From assembly GCA_910574455.1 (NCBI GenBank), contig CAJSYZ010000009.1, forward strand, positions 3,923,040 to 3,987,039: a stretch of 64,000 bases of DNA, written 5' to 3'. Origin of the DNA: Trichaptum fuscoviolaceum (lineage: Eukaryota > Basidiomycota > Agaricomycetes > Hymenochaetales > Trichaptaceae). This document shows positions 58,019 through 64,000 of the stretch, piece after piece. The position numbers were made by a program, and so were the translations under genes. Numbering within the stretch: the first letter of the stretch is position 1; every line of letters begins with the position of its first letter. A model generated the notes under the pieces. The model did no database searches, had not been told where the DNA came from, and saw only the letters and a list, made by a program, of their open reading frames with translations.

Positions 58019-59724
58019 TCAAATATTCTTTCGTTTACCCTTCTCCGCCAAATGTAACACAGTGACTTGACCGTCGTGTGAGCCTAGCGCAACCAGACCA
58101 TGAACTTCGTCGTACGTTATAGTGGTCCATATCGAGTTCATCGAATCCCACAAAATCTTATTTCTTATCATTGTGACACCATTACTCATCGTAAGCGTCT
58201 CAGAGGTTCGAAGATCCTTGGCATACGGGTCGGTATCAGATAACGGGCCTCGGAATACCGTGCAGCAAAGCATCTGAACAGAGGCTACTTCCTGATCGAG
58301 TGGGTTCGAGGGGTGACTTCGAGTATAGACACGCGGATGGACCCATAAAGCAGAGCCGGCATGGCCAAGAGCGATGAGTGGGCATCGAAGAAAGCCGCGC
58401 TGGGATGGGATGGATGAGGAAACTTGGGGAGGGAAAAGATACGGAAGACTTGGTTGTAGCGAACGTTCGTTAGGCCGCAAGCTACCAGCCTGATACTCGG
58501 GATTTGGTATGAGATCATATCTGTTTATCGTATGAATCTCGGACGCCCACGGATCACCACTTTCCGCGCGGAGCAAGATTGTGATCGGTGAATAGTGATA
58601 GTCATTGGGTTCGGAAGAGAATGCTATTGAGATGCCGTCTATCCAACCGAAGGAGTGCGAAGCGACCGGTCTGACAGGAACCATGCCTTTATCAGGAGAG
58701 CGAAGTTCGACCATTGGGAACAAGTCCAGTGAGCGGGCTCGTGCGACGAGAATGCATTCGTGAGCGAAGAACACTTGCAAACATCTGTGACTCTGGAATT
58801 GAATCAGCACAGAGATTTTGCGGAGGACATCAACGAACTCACGGAGCTATCTTCCTCTTCCCACTCATCTCCTTGTAGTATACCTGATTTCCCAGTTCGC
58901 CAATTCAGCACTTGGATTTCGGATCGCTCATTGCTTAAAAGCAAGAGCTCGCCCTCCAGGGCGACTGGTTTATGTGAAGTGTATATTACTTTAACATCTT
59001 CGAATATAACTCCTGGATCTGTCTCCAATGGCCGAATAACAGACATAACTCGCACGGCGGAGACACTAAATACAAGTTGAGTTTGCGTGCATCTTGAGTA
59101 ATGAGTATTGAAAGCAACATACCCGTTCCTTGAGATCGAAAAGGCCAGAGAGGCCAAGCTTAACGGGTCAGAGTTCACCACAACGTTCGATATCAGCCCA
59201 CCGCTGCAAGGCCATTCTCCCACTCTCCTCGCCTGTCGTCCGTCCTCGCCCGTGGCAAGGTCCCAGCACTCAATTACCGGCCAAATACCCTCCGACAAGA
59301 CAATCAGCCACTGGTTCCCTTCCCTCACTAAGAACTTTACGTCCACCAGCGCATTTACAGGAGCTGCCTTGAAAGTTACGGGTCGAGGGTGAGGCTTGTC
59401 GTCGGACCACGCAGCTTGCAAGCGCAGTGCGTGGCACGTCCGCCTCTCGAGCTCTCTTGCGTCTAAGCCTTCGATAGGCTCTTTTGGAAAGGGCAGGTTC
59501 TTTCTGATGACTCTGCTATTGCACAACCTCAGCCAAACAGAGCGCAGACGGGTTAAGTCTCGAAGTTGCTTGCAAGTCTTGAATGAACGTCAGAGCAAGC
59601 TCAGTTGAAGAGATGGACATCGGTAGAAGAAACACTCTACCTGTCGAAGGGAAATGATATCAGCAATCGGAAGCCCCTCGATGATAGCAAGTAGACTATA
59701 TTCTGTGAGACCTAGCAGATGCAT
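58019..59724 (-). CDS. F-box protein with beta-propeller-like C-terminus, 530 aa
   Basis: Exons: 59724-59641, 59577-58843, 58792-58019; introns of 63 and 50 bp are GT-AG and the 1593 coding bases stay in frame. The N-terminus is an F-box (SLLAIIEGLPIADIISLRQT then CKQLRDLTRLRSVWLRLCN), which binds Skp1 in SCF ubiquitin ligases. The rest has repeated beta-strand-like segments (FLVREGNQWLIVLSEG, WDLATGEDG, LVALGSHDGQVTVLHL) like a degenerate WD40 propeller that would bind the substrate. F-box/propeller proteins are greatly expanded in mushrooms. The start codon at 59724 is the only good ATG before the F-box. A pogo transposon sits 16 bp upstream of it and may affect expression. Confidence 0.82.
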
Positions 59725-59740
59725 GGATGTAGTGGTAGTA

Positions 59741-62100
59741 CAGTGTAAACTCCGTATAAGCATCACTATGTATAAGCATACCTTGCTTTATGCATAGAAA
59801 TTGCTATCCACCAGCTTGGTAGTTAAGGAATTAGGCAGTTACAAGCATAAATTATGTAGAAGCATTAGCATAGTATTGTGGTTCGAATTTCATATAGTTA
59901 TGCTTATAAAAAGGTGGTTGGATACTTCAAGTTGTGGTTCAACCACACTCAGAAGAGCTTATAAACGGGTTTGTTTCTGCAAGAACTTGAAAAGACTAAT
60001 CACTCCCACAATGTCTTCTATGGAACTCGGATGTGCACAAAATGCTGATGGCAGCCTCAAGGAAGCTCACGAAATTGAGTTTCAATACTCCCGCTCTGCT
60101 TCTCCCGTCCTCTCCGCAATCCCTGCAGGGCCTATACCATTACCAGCCATTGACCCACAGAAGCTCGCTTCTGCATTGGTTCAGCAAGGGCCTTCTCATG
60201 GAAAGGTCCCAAAAAAGAGAGGTCGGAAGGCAAAAGTCATATCAAACTCACGGCACTCGACTACCGCAGCACTACAGCCACAAAAGCTTCGAAATTCATT
60301 GACTTACAATGACAAGATCGACATTCTTAACTTCATGGAAGGTCCAGGGTCTGGTTGGTCTCAAGCAGCCATAGCGGAGCACTTTCGACAAGAGTTGAAC
60401 TTTCCGAAGCTCAACCAGTCAACAATCAGTCTTATTAAGAAGAATAGGGAACAACTCCGAGAGATAGAGAGCAAAAGCGTCACAGAACGATCCTTTAAGA
60501 GACCTCGTCGCATACGATTTCCTCTTTTGGAAGAGGCACTTCGCATCTGGCACTTGCAAGCAGAAACTCGAGTAAAAGTCAGCCCCGCAATGTTGATTGC
60601 TAAGGCACGACAGATAGCAGCAGCCCTTGGAATCTCAGAAGACGATATCAAGTTTTCCGGAGGATGGCTTGACAGCTATAAACAGAGATATGGGTACCGG
60701 GTATATCGGTTTCACGGTGAAGCTGGTTCTGTCGCACTTGAAGATGTTGCCGCCGCACGCTTGCATATGATCAAGATATTGAAGGAATATAAGCCCGAGT
60801 GCATCTATAATATGGATGAGACTGGTCTCTATTATCGTATGCCACCCGACAAGGGTCTTGCAACAAAACAGATGTCTGGTGTAAAGCAGGACAAAACCCG
60901 TATCACAATGGGCTTCACCGCAAATGCAGACGGCTCGGATAAGCGTCGGCCCTTTTTCATTGGAAAAGCAAAGAATCCACGATGCTTCAAGAAGAAGTCT
61001 GGCCATGCACTTGGCTTCGAGTACTACTGGAACAAGTCAGCCTGGATGACTGGTTCCATTTGTCAAATGTATGTTATTCCAATGTTTCAAATTCATTCTA
61101 TTCTAACATGTAATCTCTAAGATACCTTGATGAATTCGACAAGGACATGAGAGAAATGGGACGACATGCAATTTTATGCATTGATAACGCACCTTCACAT
61201 ATCTTTGACGACAGCAAGTTTACAAACACAAAGGTCGTGTTTCTTGTGCCAAATATGACATCACACATTCAGCCTATGGATGCCGGTATCATTCGAGCCT
61301 TCAAAGCCCACTATCGTCGACTTTTCATCCTTCGTGCACTTGCGCGGTTTGAAGATGGCGACGACAATATCTATTGCATCGATCAACTTGAAGGAATGAA
61401 TATTGCACGCGAAGCTTGGACATACGTGACCAGCACAACCATTGCTAATTGCTGGAATCATGCTGGAATATTAGAGGCTCAAAAGCCTGAGAACAAGCCT
61501 TCAGATTCAACCAATGGTGTTGCTTCTGGCACTCAGCTTGCAGTCGATTCCGGAGTTCAAGATGCTGTCAAAGCTCTTGAGCACGCATTGACTGAGTTGT
61601 CAGTCCAGCATGTTGCCTTGAAGAACCTTCCAACAGCTGAGGAGCTTCTGAATATCCCAAGCGAAAGCATTACCGAAGACCTTTGGACTGACGAGGATAT
61701 TCTGGAACAAGTGAAGCTCAATGAACGAGAAGAGAGTGGAGAACATGTTATTGAACTTGACGAAGATCCTGAGCCAGCTCCTACGATGTCGGTTGCAAGT
61801 GCCATGACTGCATTAGCGGAGTTGAATCACTTCTTCCAGGATCGCGTGGGCGACGACTTTGCGCAGGCGCGCGCGCTAGTTCCAAAGCTTCGAAGAGAGT
61901 TGAGGAAAGAGCTTAACGACAGTAAAGAGCAAGCAGACATTCGCAGTTACTTCTCAAAGTGACGCCACATGATAGTATTACCATTTTTGTAATTAAGATT
62001 TTTATTATGTAATTAATTCATTATTTTGCACAAGCATAACGGGCTATAAGCATAACTAATGGTGTCCACCGAGGGTCATGCTTATACGGAGTTTACACTG
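59741..62100 (+). mobile_element. Pogo/Tigger-type (Tc1-mariner) DNA transposon, apparently complete
   Basis: Perfect 23-bp terminal inverted repeats beginning CAGTGTAAACTCCGTATA lie at 59741-59763 and 62078-62100, and a TA target duplication (59739-59740 and 62101-62102) flanks the element. It is 2360 bp with one intact transposase gene of two exons in the same orientation. Intact ends and gene suggest a recent insertion and possible activity. Confidence 0.95.
60011..61962 (+). CDS. Pogo-type transposase (CENP-B-like HTH plus DDE), 632 aa
   Basis: Exons 60011-61068 and 61122-61962 join in frame across a 53-bp GT-AG intron with a CTAAC branch site. The start codon at 60011 (MSSMELGCAQNADG) is preferred because upstream codons lie close to the inverted repeat. 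A basic stretch KKRGRKAK comes first. HTH domains follow: KIDILNFMEGPGSGWSQAAI with NQSTISLIKKNREQL, and a CENP-B-type second helix region (FPLLEEALRIWHLQA, GGWLDSYKQRYGYR). The catalytic core has the three acidic residues in YNMDETGLYYRMP, LCIDNAPSH and QPMDAGIIRAFKAHYRR. The protein should bind the inverted repeats and cut and paste the element at TA sites in the nucleus. No break is seen. Confidence 0.93.
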
Positions 62101-62291
62101 TAATAGTAAGAGCGAGATCGACGGCGACCAATTCGGAGAGTTGGTGCCGACACTGTCCGACAGGCTGCTTCCGAAGTTTCGCCGTACGGTCGGCGCACAC
62201 ATAAATTGCCAGTGATTCCTCCCGAGACCCGAGTGCTCTGAGATGTCCCAGCTCATATTTTTCTGTAACATTATAAAGAGAAGCTACAACT

Positions 62292-64000
62292 TCATGCTAA
62301 AGGTTCTGGTATCTGCTCTATATGAGGTAAACCACTGCAGCCACCCGCTTCAATACAATCTGTCAATTTATTCGTATTGTTCAATCCCTCAAAGAACGCC
62401 CCATGCAGGAAACCTATCGTAAATAGATCACGTCTCATTAGCGTCTCCAGCGCGACAGCGATACAGAATACACACCATAGTACTTGAAGCTCGTTGCTTC
62501 TCCTGCAAACCACAGTCTCTCGTTCACCGTCGCGCGAAGATTATCCTGATGCGCAGGAACGAACGCCGCAGGGATATTAGAGTATGAACCTCGGAAAAGC
62601 GGGTTGCTGTTCCAACGCGGGAAGAAAAAGTCTGTGGGCGCTGGGATGGTGGCATTTGGGAACATAAGTTTCAGGACCTCCAAGCCCTCTTCCTTCACCT
62701 GTGAGTCAGGTAATGCTTCGACACGTTTAGAAAAGTCTCCCTGATTTCAAAGTTGCTTCGAGGCGTGTATCATCGAAAGATACTGCTGAGCTTACAGTGA
62801 CAGTAACGAAGATAATACCGGATCCAGGCAGGAAGTCCTTGTGATCAAGGCTCTGCCATACTGCGTATTTGCCTCGTTCTCTATCAGCGTAGAGACCCAT
62901 CTGTAACTCCTGTCAGTAAGAATTTCTATGAATTATAGTATATATTGACCTGAGTATCGAACCAAAAGACATCCGGGAATTGGAAGAAGATCTTGGTATA
63001 TGTCGCCTGACATGAGACTCGATTTAATATAGTTTCACTAGCAACATTGCTCAAACGGATTACTTACCATGTTGATAGATTGGATAGCCTCTTGCTTCCA
63101 GTCCGGCAGCGGTGGACTGAATGCTATGTCATCATTTTGAAGCACGCCTACACTGAAGGTGACGAGAGCATAATCTGCCGTTAACTTCTTTCCATCCGTC
63201 AGTGTGACTTCTACTCCCGCGTTCGAGTACGATATTGTCTTGACCGTAGAATTGAGCATGAGCTGTGACGGTTTAAGGAACTCCGATGCTTCTGCCTGTA
63301 TGATTGTCTTGAAACCCCGCTGATCTATGCACAAGAGATTATCTTCGGAGAATCCTCCCATGTCTGGATCGAATGTGAAGTTGTTGTTCTTGAATATCAT
63401 GTTCAGTAAATGATTTTTGAATTTGAAGTCAACGTACTAATGACGACGCAACCCATGAGGACTCCTCGGGAGTTTGTGCATATTCCCAATCAAATAGATA
63501 GTATTCCGATGCCTTTGCAGTATGCGACAGAGGCTTGGATCCGACTAGTGAATATCCGACGCGGGCGCTCATGTCAAGCTGGCGCTTCTGAATCCGTGCG
63601 CCTAACAATAATTAGGAGGTGATACCGACGAGGTACATGGGATCGTTACCTGCACCGACAGTCATGTCCGTGAAGTCATCGTCCTCATTATTGAACGTAT
63701 CCGAGAAGTTTGCTGGGCCGTTGAAATCAAAGAAAGCTGACCATAACAAGAGCGTCAGAGTCATCGGAAGCGCCGAAAACAAATCTTACATAAACTCCCG
63801 AACAGATCATTGAACTGCGTCTTTACGCCATGCTTCTGTGAGAGAAGCAAGATCGGGTTCGCAGGCCCGTCACCTGTCTGTGTTCCTTGCACCCAATTTG
63901 GACCCTGTTCGACCGTGAACGATCGTCCGGGCGCCCCAAACGTTTTGTTTTGCATCCGACCTCCCAGCTCCTCGCGCGCGTCGACGATAATGAACTTGTT
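62292..64000 (-). CDS. Flavin-containing polyamine oxidase (amine oxidase family), N-terminus outside window
   Basis: Eight exons read on the minus strand: 64000-63790, 63736-63650, 63601-63438, 63388-63068, 63006-62950, 62909-62796, 62740-62476, 62413-62292; the 1341 bases are in frame and end in TGA. The smallest intron is 40 bp. Motifs of FAD amine oxidases: IIVDAREELGGRM near the cut end, EQGPNWVQG, DQRGFKTIIQAEASEFL, VTLTDGKKLTADYALVTFSV, PPLPDWKQEAIQ, and near the C-terminus NERLWFAGEATSFKYYGFLH with GAFFEG, the second FAD-binding site. It should oxidise spermine/spermidine-type polyamines, giving H2O2 and an aminoaldehyde. The first FAD-binding GxGxxG lies just beyond the right edge. 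Confidence 0.88.

Overview
The window looks like nuclear DNA of a mushroom-forming basidiomycete (Agaricomycetes). The intact host genes are split by many short GT-AG introns (40-80 bp) and include very small exons (20 and 22 nt). Protein types fit this group: an F-box/beta-propeller protein, FAD monooxygenases, a polyamine oxidase and chromodomain Ty3/gypsy elements. No rRNA, CRISPR array or convincing tRNA gene was seen. All exon models come from reading splice signals by eye.

Layout. 1-728 holds the 3' end of an FAD monooxygenase gene. 1142-4155 is a tandem duplication carrying two dead BSD2/NDFIP-like genes, with a solo LTR in the second unit. 5406-11741 is a complete 6.3-kb gypsy element (A, minus strand) with almost identical LTRs but a frameshifted pol. 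12588-27833 is a second gypsy element (B, plus strand, 6.7 kb without insertions). It has taken four later insertions: a hAT-type MITE in its 5' LTR, a 475-bp TRIM in gag, a 4.8-kb transposon (C) in gag that carries pieces of STE6 and SEC27, and a 2.85-kb near-perfect palindrome (D) in pol. C and D share termini and both made 7-bp target duplications.

28.6-54.3 kb is a segmental triplication. Each block has a multi-exon membrane-protein gene of unknown function on the minus strand (28838-32890, 39377-43411, 48165-52226), with decayed gene fragments upstream. A 1.8-kb Mutator-like element and a 635-bp hAT-like element sit in the middle block; sister blocks give the empty sites.

54.3-64 kb is the best-preserved host part: a relic and then an intact 11-exon FAD monooxygenase gene (567 aa, paralogue of the gene at 1-728), an F-box/beta-propeller gene (530 aa), an intact pogo-type transposon inserted 16 bp upstream of the F-box start codon, and a polyamine oxidase gene that runs off the right edge.

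The most notable signal is priming. Elements A and B each carry, next to the 5' LTR, an 11-nt PBS complementary to a site inside the same LTR, with a compensating base change between the two families. The TRIM shows the same design with 12 nt. This points to Tf1-like self-primed reverse transcription in three different elements.
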